Shown here piece after piece: positions 33,971 through 42,006 of a stretch of DNA of 64,000 bases. The position numbers and the translations under genes were made by a program. The stretch is from Pyrinomonadaceae bacterium (GTDB taxonomy: Bacteria > Acidobacteriota > Blastocatellia > Pyrinomonadales > Pyrinomonadaceae), in NCBI GenBank assembly GCA_030841085.1, contig JAVEDP010000034.1, positions 23,650-87,649 on the forward strand, given 5' to 3'. Under the pieces are notes generated by a model. That model had not been told where the DNA came from and did not search any database. It was given only the letters and a program-made list of their open reading frames with translations. Positions within the stretch are counted from its first letter, which is position 1. The number at the start of each line of letters is the position of its first letter.

Positions 33971-34510
33971 TTGCTTCCGCAGAAACCTGCACAGAAAACA
34001 CCGGAGCAGCAAAGGTGCGATGACAGGCTTGCACGAATCTTCGGGGACGACAATGCTGTTGCGGCTGGTAGTGGCTTTGAACCGGCGAACATGCCAGGTC
34101 AGGAAAATCAGTTTCGCGGCGGTCCGAACGGACATTTGAACAATGCCATGCACCTCTACGGTAGCGAAGACGGATACGGTGAAGGCCCGGTTTTCATTCC
34201 CGCAGGAGGAAGGTATATCGGCAAGAATCCCTACTCGACCGAAGACAGCTACATGTTCTATTACAGCCAGCTTGGCAACGCGCGAAACGTCACTCTTTTC
34301 ACTGCGCACGTTGACAACTTTAGTGCACCGAGGGGGACAACCACAGGGCGCACCCGCATCGGAGACATTGGCGGCGAAGGAGGACGAAGCCCTTTCAATC
34401 CGAACAGTCCGTTTAATCAAGGTCCGTACATCCATGCTCACTTAGCGATACATCAAGGGCGTGGATACACGGGCAAGCGACTTTCGTTCTTCAATACTTT
34501 CTGCAAGTGA
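33971..34510 (+). CDS. Orphan RHS C-terminal module, M23-like peptidase domain
   Basis: A 179-codon frame with only a TTG at its start, so it looks like a displaced toxin domain rather than a complete gene. It opens with a linker (LPQKPAQKTPEQQRCDDRLA). An M23/LytM-like pattern follows: AMHLYGSEDGYGEGPVFIPA (H61, D67), TLFTAHVDNF (H113), TRIGDIGGEGG and PYIHAHLAIH (H155, H157). Such zinc peptidases cut peptidoglycan cross-links. Recombination with the RHS core upstream could make it the active tip. A decayed duplicate of its first 230 bases is at 35556. The M23 call is based on motif order only. Confidence 0.6.
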   Translation: MLPQKPAQKTPEQQRCDDRLARIFGDDNAVAAGSGFEPANMPGQENQFRGGPNGHLNNAMHLYGSEDGYGEGPVFIPAGGRYIGKNPYSTEDSYMFYYSQLGNARNVTLFTAHVDNFSAPRGTTTGRTRIGDIGGEGGRSPFNPNSPFNQGPYIHAHLAIHQGRGYTGKRLSFFNTFCK

Positions 34511-34523
34511 GGAGATTGCTGGA

Positions 34524-34994
34524 ATGAGACTCTTGCTAATTCTCGCGTTATGCGTAGCTTCGGCAGCCGGAACTGTTGCCCAAAATCAATCAGGTTCCGA
34601 TCCTTTGACGCGCCAGCCCCCGGACAACTGTGAGGGCAACTCGGCACGGCTTGATGTCGTTCGTAACAAGTCCATAGCGGCGGGCAAAAACAAAATCACC
34701 ATCGCGATAGCCAGGCTTGGTAACGGCGAGCAGACACAGGAACTCAACCGCCGCCGGCTTTACACAGTTCGGACGTATCTCACCGCAATGGGACTGCCTT
34801 CGCAAAGGTTGATTACAGCAGAAGGAGAGCGGGTACAAGACTACGGCAGAATCGAAGTGTACATCGGCGGCGAACTGGTGGAAGTTGTACCAGTCGAGCG
34901 ATGCAAAGACTTGCGGGTTGGAATGTGTGAGAACGACATTGAAGATAGACGTTACCAATTGCCACGACGAAGCACGGGTAGCCAGTGCCGCTGA
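34524..34994 (+). CDS. Secreted protein with degenerate OmpA-like domain
   Basis: A 156-residue protein from the ATG at 34524, with GAGGAG 9 bases upstream. The signal peptide is LLLILALCVASAAGTVAQ. The domain NKITIAIARLGNGEQTQELN, RRRLYTVRTYLTAMGLPSQR and RIEVYIGG follows the OmpA C-terminal order of strand-helix-strand but lacks the usual peptidoglycan-binding Asp/Arg pair pattern in places. It lies 13 bases after the orphan peptidase module, so a periplasmic immunity role against a wall-cleaving toxin is possible. Confidence 0.68.
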   Translation: MRLLLILALCVASAAGTVAQNQSGSDPLTRQPPDNCEGNSARLDVVRNKSIAAGKNKITIAIARLGNGEQTQELNRRRLYTVRTYLTAMGLPSQRLITAEGERVQDYGRIEVYIGGELVEVVPVERCKDLRVGMCENDIEDRRYQLPRRSTGSQCR

Positions 34995-35145
34995 CTGGAG
35001 CTGCCACTACGATTACTCGGGCCGGGTTTTCTCTGGCTACAACCGCAGAAACCCGCGGTACAAAACATCCCTCTCGAAGACCTGCGAAAAGGAGTGGGGA
35101 CTTCATTCGGGCTTGGTGCGGGCGCAGGTTAGGGGATGTCAATGA
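34927..35145 (+). CDS. Small cysteine-containing protein of unknown function
   Basis: An open frame overlapping the end of the preceding gene. The GTG at 34927 would give 72 residues: VTNCHDEARVASAADWSCHY, a YDYSGRVFSGYNRRNPRYKT region and CEKEWGLHSGLVRAQVRGCQ. The stop forms a TGA that overlaps an ATG of the lipoprotein gene (ATGA), which supports translation. The start is uncertain and no family is recognised. It could also be a frameshifted tail of the gene before it. Confidence 0.4.
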   Translation: MRTTLKIDVTNCHDEARVASAADWSCHYDYSGRVFSGYNRRNPRYKTSLSKTCEKEWGLHSGLVRAQVRGCQ

Positions 35146-35519
35146 GCAGACACACACCCCTACTGCTGCTTTTACCGCTTGCCTTTACGCTTGGCGGCTG
35201 TGGATTTCTACTCCGATCTGGTTGTGACAACACAGTCAAATCTGAAAAGCGGTCTCCCGACGGCAAGTACGTGGCCACTTTGTTTGAACGTAATTGCGGA
35301 GCAACAACCGACTTTAGCACTATCGTGAATCTTCGCGAGAGTTCAGAGAAGCTCAAGGGTGATGACTTAGGTATTTTAGTTGTCAAAGGGCAGCACCAAA
35401 TTGATCTTACTTGGGATGGAAACTCAAGCCTACGACTGCAATGCAATGACTGTCGGTCGGATGATATCTTCAAACAAGAAAGGAAGTGGAAAGACGTTGA
35501 AATCAGCCTTGGGCGTTGA
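35142..35519 (+). CDS. DUF5412-like lipoprotein
   Basis: A 125-residue lipoprotein. The ATG at 35142 has AGGGG 6 bases upstream and overlaps the preceding stop; an ATG at 35136 is possible. The signal LLLLLPLAFTLGGC ends in a lipobox (LGGC). The mature part has KSEKRSPDGKYVATLFERNC, FSTIVNLRESSEKL and DLTWDGNSSLRLQC, the order seen in DUF5412 proteins. The function is unknown. DUF5412 genes are found near toxin or conjugation loci, consistent with an accessory role here. Confidence 0.7.
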   Translation: MSRHTPLLLLLPLAFTLGGCGFLLRSGCDNTVKSEKRSPDGKYVATLFERNCGATTDFSTIVNLRESSEKLKGDDLGILVVKGQHQIDLTWDGNSSLRLQCNDCRSDDIFKQERKWKDVEISLGR

Positions 35520-35555
35520 TATGCATACAACTACGACTGTGTCGCCTGGATTGAT

Positions 35556-35991
35556 CCGCAGAAACCTGCACATAAAACGCCGGAGCAGCAAAGGTGCGAT
35601 GACAAGCTTGCACGAATCTTCGGGGACGACAATGCTGTTGCGGCTGGTAGTGGTTGAACCGGCGAACATGCCAGGTAAGAAAAATCAGTTTCGCGGCGGT
35701 CCGAACGGACATTTGAACAATGCCATGCACCTCTACGGTAGCGAAGACGGATACGGTGAAGGCCCGGTTTTCATTCCCGCAGGAGTGGCTGGTGGAGTCC
35801 TTTGCCCATCCGACCCTGCGGACGGCAGTTACAACTTCTCAGATCCGCAATCCTTCAACCGCTATGCATACATTCAAAACGATCCTGGCGAACCTAGGGG
35901 ATTCCATGGTCAAAAGTTTCTTGGGCGTCACGGTAGAAATCTGTTCTCTTCTACTCTTGCCACTTCACGTCGCTTCATAGATGTGCGCTGA
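35556..35991 (+). pseudogene. Decayed RHS cassette: duplicate of the orphan module joined to an RHS core fragment
   Basis: Bases 35556-35785 repeat 33977-34208 with few substitutions and a 2-base deletion that shifts the frame and creates a stop after AVAAGSG. At 35785 the copy switches, without a linker, into an RHS core fragment (NFSDPQSFNRYAYIQNDP) homologous to the main protein near residues 1415-1435. The core then breaks off at GEPRGFHG. This is residual recombination debris typical of RHS loci, not a functional gene. Confidence 0.82.
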
Positions 35992-35992
35992 A

Positions 35993-36337
35993 CTAATACT
36001 TCGGGACGCTCGGATCGACTTCATTGGACCACGCGATAATGCCGCCTTTCAGGTTCAGCAAATTGCCCGTAAAGCCTGATTGCTTCAACGCCTGGATCGC
36101 CCGAGCACTGCGCCCACCCATTTTGCAATGGACCACGGTTTCGCGCGCCGGATCAATTTCAGACATTCGATTAATCACCTGGGCCAACGGAATGTGAATA
36201 GAGTTGGGAATGGCGCCGATAGCTACTTCGTCCGCTTCGCGCACGTCGACAATTTGAATGTCGTCGCCATTGTCGAGACGCTGTTTAAGTTCCGTGGCAC
36301 TGATTTCCGGCATTTGCTGAGTGGTTGCCTGATTCAT
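35993..36337 (-). CDS. Stand-alone rhodanese, paralog of the MoeB-fusion C-terminus
   Basis: A 114-residue rhodanese from the ATG at 36337, with GGAGG just upstream. It has the active cysteine in VVHCKMGGRSARAIQAL and the end NLKGGIIAWSNEVDPSVPKY. It matches the rhodanese domain of the fusion at 21906 nearly throughout (EISATELKQRLD versus EITATELKQRLD; VDPSVPKY versus VDPGVAKY). A duplication of the fused domain is likely. It should transfer sulfane sulfur, perhaps into the same cysteine or thio-cofactor pathway. Confidence 0.92.
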   Translation of the reverse strand: MNQATTQQMPEISATELKQRLDNGDDIQIVDVREADEVAIGAIPNSIHIPLAQVINRMSEIDPARETVVHCKMGGRSARAIQALKQSGFTGNLLNLKGGIIAWSNEVDPSVPKY

Positions 36338-36532
36338 AATCCTCCATCGTTCAAGAGCGTTTGTTGTAACGATCGCCAAAGTTGTAAACCAAAATGGAGA
36401 CGTAGCGCAAACTCGTAGTTTACCGGGCACCGCTTTTCCACGCGCTGAAGCCGATCATCGCTGTCAGTTCTTCCCTGCTCCGAAGATCAGTTAGACTGCT
36501 GGCTTAACCGTCAGACGTGTCAGGAGCATCTC

Positions 36533-37546
36533 ATGCGATTTGAGTTCTACCATTCGGGTATGGATAACATTCCCAAACTTGCCGTGGATGGCACGGTCGG
36601 GAATAGCATTCACTTCTCGCATTGGCAGGGAAACCAAACGCCGGCCGAAGTGAAGGCCGATACTTCAACCGAGATCACATTGAACCTGGTTGCCTCGCCA
36701 AACAGAGATGCGCTGACTCGAGGGATCGAACTCGTAACCAACAATCATTTTGATACCGACGGTGTCTTGTCGGTATGGACCATGCTTAATGGCGACCGTG
36801 CGTTGGAATTGCGCGACAAACTGATTCCCACCGCTGAGGCCGGTGATTTTTCTGAATTCACCAACGAAAACGCCGTTCGCGCCAGCATCGCCATTCAAGG
36901 TTCGGACCAACCGATCACCGCCGACGATTCCGGTTCGCCATTGGCCAATCAACTCGCAGGCAGTCCGGTTGATGACGATGCGCGCGCTTATGAGTTAGTG
37001 CTGCCGCAAGTTGAACGCGTGCTGACTCGAATAGATGAATATGAAAACTTATGGCGCGGACCGTGGCAACAAATCGAAAAGTCGATCGAAAGTTTCGAAC
37101 GAGCCGCAAGCACTGTTCAGGAATTCAGCGACATTAAACTATCGCTCATTACAATTGCGCGCGATGTGTTCGGTCCATCGGGATTCGATCCAGCGCGCTA
37201 CGCCGCGCCGTTTACTGCGATCTCTCGTTATGCCAAGGGCCAACTGTTTCTGATTGCGATTCCTTATCAAAACGGTTGGGCGTACCGCATCGACTATCCC
37301 TATTATTCCTGGGCCGAAACAATAGTGAGACCGCGTATCCAGCGCCGCAACTTTGCATCGCTCGTGTCGAGATTGAACGAGCGAGAGTCCAGTCGCGCGG
37401 GACGATGGGACCTGGACACGAGTGAGTTATCGTCGGCAGTGAAGTTTATCGGAGGCGACGGAAAACTTGCCGCGTCGGTGTTCCAGCCGGATCAAGTCGC
37501 CGACGCCATTCGCCGAGAGCCGGCAGGGAGCGCAGCGGCCGGGTAA
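36533..37546 (+). CDS. DUF6687-like conserved hypothetical protein
   Basis: A 337-residue soluble protein. The N-terminal half contains VDGTVGNSIHFSHWQGNQTP and a TNNHFDTDGVLSVWTMLNGD segment, reminiscent of metal-binding DHH/HD patterns (NHFDTDG). The C-terminal part has QLFLIAIPYQNGWAYRIDYP and SWAETIVRPRI. The end has EREPAG-type low-complexity residues. I believe it belongs to DUF6687, a family of unknown function; the assignment is from memory of its HFD-DG motif. No catalytic role can be given. Confidence 0.65.
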   Translation: MRFEFYHSGMDNIPKLAVDGTVGNSIHFSHWQGNQTPAEVKADTSTEITLNLVASPNRDALTRGIELVTNNHFDTDGVLSVWTMLNGDRALELRDKLIPTAEAGDFSEFTNENAVRASIAIQGSDQPITADDSGSPLANQLAGSPVDDDARAYELVLPQVERVLTRIDEYENLWRGPWQQIEKSIESFERAASTVQEFSDIKLSLITIARDVFGPSGFDPARYAAPFTAISRYAKGQLFLIAIPYQNGWAYRIDYPYYSWAETIVRPRIQRRNFASLVSRLNERESSRAGRWDLDTSELSSAVKFIGGDGKLAASVFQPDQVADAIRREPAGSAAAG

Positions 37547-37602
37547 TCGCGATCGTGGGATTGAGCTTGCGCTGCTGAATTACAACCACCAATTCAGATT
37601 CA

Positions 37603-38520
37603 ATGCATGATGTTTTGATTATCGGCGCCGGACCTGCTGGTTTGGCAGCGGCACTCTGGTGCGACGAGCTGGGGCTGGACACGCTCGTGCTCGAGCAGGC
37701 GCAGACTGTCGGCGGCCAACTTCTTTCAATCTACAATCCAATCGAAAACTATCCGGGCGTTAGCGTGAAAAGCGGGCGCGAGTTTCTCGATCTCTTGTCG
37801 GCAAACCTGGAGACCGCTGATTTTGACTTATGGACCAACACGACAATCGAATCAGTTGACCTGAAGGCGAAACGCGTTGTGCTCCAAAGCGGTGAACAGC
37901 TACAGTCAATAAGCATCATCATCGCCACCGGTGTTCGACGCCGGCGACTGGGAATTCCCGGTGAAACCGAATTTGCGGGACGAGGCATTCTTGAATCAGC
38001 ATCGCGTGATCGCGAGATACTGGCGGGCAAGGACATTTGCATTGTTGGCGGCGGCGATGCTGCGGCCGAGAACGCGCTGTTGCTGGCGGACGTTTGCCCC
38101 ACAGTTACGGTGGTCCATCGCGGCAGGACGTTGAAGGCCCGTAGAGAGTTTACCGAGCAGATGGTGGGCCATCACAGCATAACGATTTTTCCCGAGTCGC
38201 TTGTGACAAGAATCCTGGGCAAGACACAAGCGGAAGCGGTTGAGATACTGCGAAAGGATGCGTTGAAACCGTTTCAGATGGCCGTGCAGGGCGTGCTGGT
38301 GCGGATTGGCGTTGAGCCCAACACGGAATTGATTAGCGATCAGATTGATTTGAATGACCACGGGTATGTCGTGGTTAACGGCGAACAAGAAACTAATGTG
38401 GCGAACGTTTTCGCGATTGGCGACGTGGCGAATCCGCTGGCGCCAACGATCAGCGGTGCAACCGGCGCAGGCGCGACCGCCGCAAAAGTGATCGCTTCAA
38501 GATTGAATAAACGCAACTGA
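37603..38520 (+). CDS. Thioredoxin reductase-like flavoprotein without the redox cysteines
   Basis: A 305-residue FAD/NAD(P) oxidoreductase. The FAD motif is VLIIGAGPAGLAAALWC, then TVGGQLLSIYNPIENYPG; the NADP motif is ICIVGGGDAAAENAL; the C-terminal FAD contact is VFAIGDVANP. Fold and length match TrxB, but the CxxC normally between the two nucleotide sites is replaced by ESASRDRE. Such proteins act as ferredoxin/flavodoxin or bacilliredoxin-type reductases. The partner is not visible in the neighbourhood. The gap to the DUF6687 gene is 56 bp and shows no binding site pattern. Confidence 0.88.
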   Translation: MHDVLIIGAGPAGLAAALWCDELGLDTLVLEQAQTVGGQLLSIYNPIENYPGVSVKSGREFLDLLSANLETADFDLWTNTTIESVDLKAKRVVLQSGEQLQSISIIIATGVRRRRLGIPGETEFAGRGILESASRDREILAGKDICIVGGGDAAAENALLLADVCPTVTVVHRGRTLKARREFTEQMVGHHSITIFPESLVTRILGKTQAEAVEILRKDALKPFQMAVQGVLVRIGVEPNTELISDQIDLNDHGYVVVNGEQETNVANVFAIGDVANPLAPTISGATGAGATAAKVIASRLNKRN

Positions 38521-38542
38521 GGAACCGTCACAAGAAACCGCT

Positions 38543-38706
38543 CGCAGCTCTGCTGCCTTCTGTGCGGAAAGGCTATGCCTTTCCGAAATTGTTTTAAAGA
38601 TTTGGAGGCTATGCCTCGACGGGCTAAACGGAGGCGCAGCCTCAAGTTTTTTTTGGGTCTTCCGGAAAGGCGAAGCCTTTCCGCACGGAACGCGGCAAAG
38701 CCGCAA
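38543..38706. repeat. Nested palindromic element, family B copy 2
   Basis: The outer arms are CGCAGCTCTGCTGCCTTCTG and the opposite GCGGCAAAGCCGC. The middle arms are GTGCGGAAAGGCTATGCCTT and AAGGCGAAGCCTTTCCGCAC. The central pair is GGAGGCTATGCCTCG opposite CGGAGGCGCAGCCTC. The module order matches the copy at 23842-24026 although individual sequences differ. Confidence 0.8.
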
Positions 38707-38716
38707 AAGCGCCTTC

Positions 38717-39172
38717 ATGATTATGGCAAGCATTGAAACAGCCACGCCCGAGCACGCGCCTTACACCGATTCGCACATCGCTGCTTATCCAATCGAATAC
38801 ATCGCCGGAATCGATTTGTACAATGCCGGCGAGTTTCACGCAGCGCATGATGCCTGGGAAGAACGCTGGATGGGTGAAGTCGGCCCGCAGGAAAAACTTT
38901 TCCTGCAGGCGATGATTCAATCGGCCGTTGCCTTTCATCATTTGGAAATTGGCCGGCCCGGCGCGGCGCGTCAGATGTACACGCGGGCTAAAGAAAAGTT
39001 CTCGTTACTGGGATGCGATGTTTTCATGTCGCTCGATCTGGTTGACTATCAGGCGCAACTCGATGTTGCGCTCTCATGGTTGTTGACCGTTCCGGATCCA
39101 CGCGAGTTGACCCAGCCTGAGATCAAACCGCCGCGCATTTCTTTACAATCCGAAATTTCCAAATTCGATTAG
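38717..39172 (+). CDS. DUF309 domain protein
   Basis: A 151-residue helical protein with the DUF309 core: YIAGIDLYNAGEFHAAHDAW and EERWMGEVGPQEKLFLQAMI, QSAVAFHHLEIGRPGAARQM. The conserved H..HE-like (AAHDAWEE) pattern and two-helix hairpins define the family. It is a predicted cytoplasmic protein of unknown activity. The adjacent DUF4149 gene starts 8 bases downstream, so they are probably co-transcribed. Confidence 0.9.
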   Translation: MIMASIETATPEHAPYTDSHIAAYPIEYIAGIDLYNAGEFHAAHDAWEERWMGEVGPQEKLFLQAMIQSAVAFHHLEIGRPGAARQMYTRAKEKFSLLGCDVFMSLDLVDYQAQLDVALSWLLTVPDPRELTQPEIKPPRISLQSEISKFD

Positions 39173-39180
39173 TCACGCTT

Positions 39181-39711
39181 ATGAACAACCTTAGATTGTT
39201 TTCGCTCGGCTTATGGTTAGGCGCCGCAGTTTTGTTTAGCGCCGTGGTGGCGCCCACGTCGTTTCGCGTATTGCGTGGGTTCAATTTGCCAAACGCGGGC
39301 GAGATCGCCGGCACGATTGTCAGTCACACTCTTTCAGTTGTTAACCTCAGCGGCTTTGTTCTCAGTCTAATTCTGATGGTCGTCGCTTTTGGTCTCAGGC
39401 GAAATTATTCGCGCGGCCGCTTAACCGTGCAGCTTGTTTTGCTCGCCATTATGGCCGTCGCAACCGCCGCCGGGGAATGGATAATTGCGGCGCGGATGCG
39501 CGCTTTGCGGGCGGCCATGATTATGCCAATCGATCAAGTTTCCCTGAGCGATCCAAAACGAGTGGCATTTGCCGCACTGCACGGCTATTCTGTCGCAGCC
39601 CTTGGTGTTGCTATCGTTGCTGCCTTGCTTGTTTGCTTTGTCGTAAGAAATCGCAGTCGCACGCTGCATGAATGGGAGAGAAGTGGCCGTGGAAATTATC
39701 GAACGCGTTGA
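39181..39711 (+). CDS. DUF4149 (TMEM205-like) membrane protein
   Basis: A 176-residue protein with four predicted membrane helices: LGLWLGAAVLFSAVVAP, VVNLSGFVLSLILMVVAFGL, LVLLAIMAVATAAGEWIIAA and GVAIVAALLVCFVV. The loops carry the family's FRVLRGFNLPNAGEIAG segment and LHGYSVAAL before the last helix. Its function is unknown. The following gene's frame begins 44 bases before this stop. Confidence 0.87.
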   Translation: MNNLRLFSLGLWLGAAVLFSAVVAPTSFRVLRGFNLPNAGEIAGTIVSHTLSVVNLSGFVLSLILMVVAFGLRRNYSRGRLTVQLVLLAIMAVATAAGEWIIAARMRALRAAMIMPIDQVSLSDPKRVAFAALHGYSVAALGVAIVAALLVCFVVRNRSRTLHEWERSGRGNYRTR

Positions 39712-40504
39712 TGACTGGCAAGAGCGCTTTGCCCGCTGGCAAAACGATCGCGGCGTCCACGCAACCAATGGAGACATCGGCGACGAGTATCCGTTTGTTA
39801 AAAACGAGCACGCGCCCTTTTCGCCGGCGCGGCGCGCTTTGCCGATGCTGAATCTCGCGTTGATTTCGTCGGCCGGCGCTTACATCGAGGGCACTAATCC
39901 ATTCGACACCCGCGCGAGTGCGGGCGATTTTACTTTTCGCGAAATTCCCTCGCAGATCGATGCAGAAGATTTGCGTTTCGCCGCGCGCGGTTACGATCCA
40001 ACGGCGGTGATGGTCGACAGCAATTCCCTTCTACCGCTGGCTCGTCTTTTCGAATTTGAGAGCAACGGCATCATCGGCCAGTTGAACTCGGTGTTCTGGA
40101 GTTTCAGCGGCTTCGTTCCCGATGCCCCTCGGTTAGTTGACGAGATGGCGCCGAAAATTCTCGAACGCATCAAGCGTTACGAAGTGCAGGCAGCGTTACT
40201 GATTCCTGCTTCGCGACTTTGCCACCAGTCGGTGTCGTTAATTGCGCGCGCGGTCGAGTTGTTGGGAATTCCCACGATGACGCTCGCGGTTGATAAAGAG
40301 GTGGTCGAGAATGTACGGCCGCCGCGAGCGGCACTCTATGCGGGGAAACTTGGCAGCGTTGCCGGACTTCCGAATTGGCCGGAACATCAAAGACGAGTGC
40401 TGGACGAAGCGCTGCGTTTGATCGAGCCGATGGACCAGGCCGGGATTCGCCAGCTAACGGTGGCGTTGGAAAGCGAAGTCGAAGAAGCACGCGGCGAACG
40501 CTAA
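39668..40504 (+). CDS. GrdB-like glycine/sarcosine/betaine reductase family protein
   Basis: A 278-residue protein resembling the aerobic family related to the B subunit of glycine and proline reductases: EYPFVKNEHAPFSPARRALP, MLNLALISSAGAYIEGTNPF and DSNSLLPLARL. In the anaerobic enzymes a selenocysteine or cysteine lies in a CxxC/UxxC segment. Here the corresponding stretch reads LIPASRLCHQSVSLIARAVE, so only the second cysteine remains. Some initiation is possible at ATG 39668 or nearby GTG codons; I use the ATG. The role in an aerobe is not established. Confidence 0.8.
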   Translation: MNGREVAVEIIERVDDWQERFARWQNDRGVHATNGDIGDEYPFVKNEHAPFSPARRALPMLNLALISSAGAYIEGTNPFDTRASAGDFTFREIPSQIDAEDLRFAARGYDPTAVMVDSNSLLPLARLFEFESNGIIGQLNSVFWSFSGFVPDAPRLVDEMAPKILERIKRYEVQAALLIPASRLCHQSVSLIARAVELLGIPTMTLAVDKEVVENVRPPRAALYAGKLGSVAGLPNWPEHQRRVLDEALRLIEPMDQAGIRQLTVALESEVEEARGER

Positions 40505-40547
40505 CGATTCTTCGCTGGTCGGCTTTGCAAAAGAATCGTGCAGCCCC

Positions 40548-40755
40548 AGTCCGCGTTAGCGGACGACCGATAATAGCCCAGCGATTTATCGCTGGGAGCC
40601 CGTGACCTGGAGTCTGAGTTCGTGAAACGGACGGTTGAAAAGAGTATGTGTCTGGCTCTCATCATTCAACCGTCCGGTCACGGACTAAATCCTTTTCGCC
40701 TCTTATCCCAGCAGTGAACTGCTGGGCTATTGTCACTCGTCCGCTGTCGCGGACT
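40548..40755. repeat. Nested palindromic element, family A copy 2
   Basis: The outer arms are AGTCCGCGTTAGCGGACGA and CGTCCGCTGTCGCGGACT. The middle arms are AATAGCCCAGCGATTTATCG and CAGTGAACTGCTGGGCTATT, identical to copy 1 at 15269. The inner arms are AAACGGACGGTTGAA and TTCAACCGTCCGGTCACGGA. It ends 50 bases before the next gene and forms part of its upstream region. Confidence 0.85.
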
Positions 40756-40804
40756 TAGAAAATTACTTTTTGTGCACGCAGGGTTAGTCCGCCGTCAAAC
40801 GCTC

Positions 40805-41899
40805 ATGAGCAGAAAAAAACTCTTCCTGTTTTTCCTAACGGACCTCGTCGTTCTGATCATCGCTTATCTCTTCGTCTACCCGGTGTCAATTTCTCCGGCC
40901 GCCTGGAACCCGCCGCCGGCGCCATCTTTAACGGGCCAATACCAACAGAATTCACGACTGGCCGGGATTGAACGACTTTCTTTAGGGACAGGCGATCCGC
41001 GCCCGGGCGCAGGCTACGCGCCGGAGGATGTAGCGATCGATTCCGACGGTCGGATTTATGCCGGACTCGACGATGGCCGCATCATCCGTTTGCAGGCAGA
41101 CGGCACGCGGCCCGAAGAATTTGCCAAAACGCATGGCCGGCCGTTGGGATTGGTCTTTGATGGAAACGGAAACTTGATTGTCGCCGACGCGATCAAGGGA
41201 TTGCTTTCAATCGCGCGCGACGGTTCAGTCAACGTGCTGACAACGGAAGCAGATGGACTGCGTTTCGCTTGTACGAATGATTTGGACGTCGCGCGAGATG
41301 GCACCATCTACTTCACCGATGCGTCCAGCAAATTCCCGCTCACAGACTTTACCGCCGACATCCTGGAACACCAGGGCAGTGGCCGCTTGCTCGCTTATGA
41401 TCCAAAAACCAAAACGACGCGGACGTTGTTGAAAGATCTTTGCTTTGCCAACGGCGTAGCCGTCAGTCCGGACCAGACTTTCCTGCTCGTTGTGGAAACG
41501 GGTTCCTATCGAGTTCATCGCGTTTGGTTGAGTGGTCCAAAGCAGGGTCAGTCCGAAATCTTCATCGATAATTTGCCGGGCTTTCCTGACGGCATTTCAT
41601 CGAACGGCAAAGACAAATTTTGGTTGGCGCTGGTCACGCCGCGCGATCCGACGCTGGACAAAGTGATGCCGCATCCGCTCATGAGAAAAATTATTTATCG
41701 TTTGCCGAAATTTGTGCAGCCCGCGCCTAAGCGTTACAGCTTCGTGCTCGGTTTGGATATGAATGGCAAGGTCATTGAAAACCTGCAAAACCCGGCGGCT
41801 GATTGTTACGCCGAGATCGCCAATGCCGTTGAGCACAACGGCGCGCTCTACTTCGGCAGCATCGGCGAAAGCGCGGTGGGAAGATTTCAAATGCATTGA
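40805..41899 (+). CDS. Membrane-anchored SMP-30/strictosidine-synthase-like beta-propeller
   Basis: A 364-residue protein from the ATG at 40805; the frame upstream runs into the repeat element. An N-terminal helix (LFLFFLTDLVVLIIAYLFVY) anchors it. The rest is a six-bladed propeller: PEDVAIDSDGRIYAGLDDGR, GLVFDGNGNLIVADAIKGLL, TIYFTDASSKFPL, FANGVAVSPDQTFLLVVETG and LPGFPDGISSNGKDKFWLAL. Family members are lactonases, strictosidine-synthase relatives or APMAP-like proteins. The metal-binding acids expected for lactonase activity are partly kept (N in ANGV, D in PDGI). Confidence 0.87.
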   Translation: MSRKKLFLFFLTDLVVLIIAYLFVYPVSISPAAWNPPPAPSLTGQYQQNSRLAGIERLSLGTGDPRPGAGYAPEDVAIDSDGRIYAGLDDGRIIRLQADGTRPEEFAKTHGRPLGLVFDGNGNLIVADAIKGLLSIARDGSVNVLTTEADGLRFACTNDLDVARDGTIYFTDASSKFPLTDFTADILEHQGSGRLLAYDPKTKTTRTLLKDLCFANGVAVSPDQTFLLVVETGSYRVHRVWLSGPKQGQSEIFIDNLPGFPDGISSNGKDKFWLALVTPRDPTLDKVMPHPLMRKIIYRLPKFVQPAPKRYSFVLGLDMNGKVIENLQNPAADCYAEIANAVEHNGALYFGSIGESAVGRFQMH

Positions 41900-42006
41900 A
41901 GTCGTAGCTCCCAATGTCTCCAAAAAAGCTAAAATGCCAAAGTCAGGCCAACCACAAATCCGGCCTGAAAAAACAGCCCAAAAACCAAAAGCTGGGGAGT
42001 CTCCAA

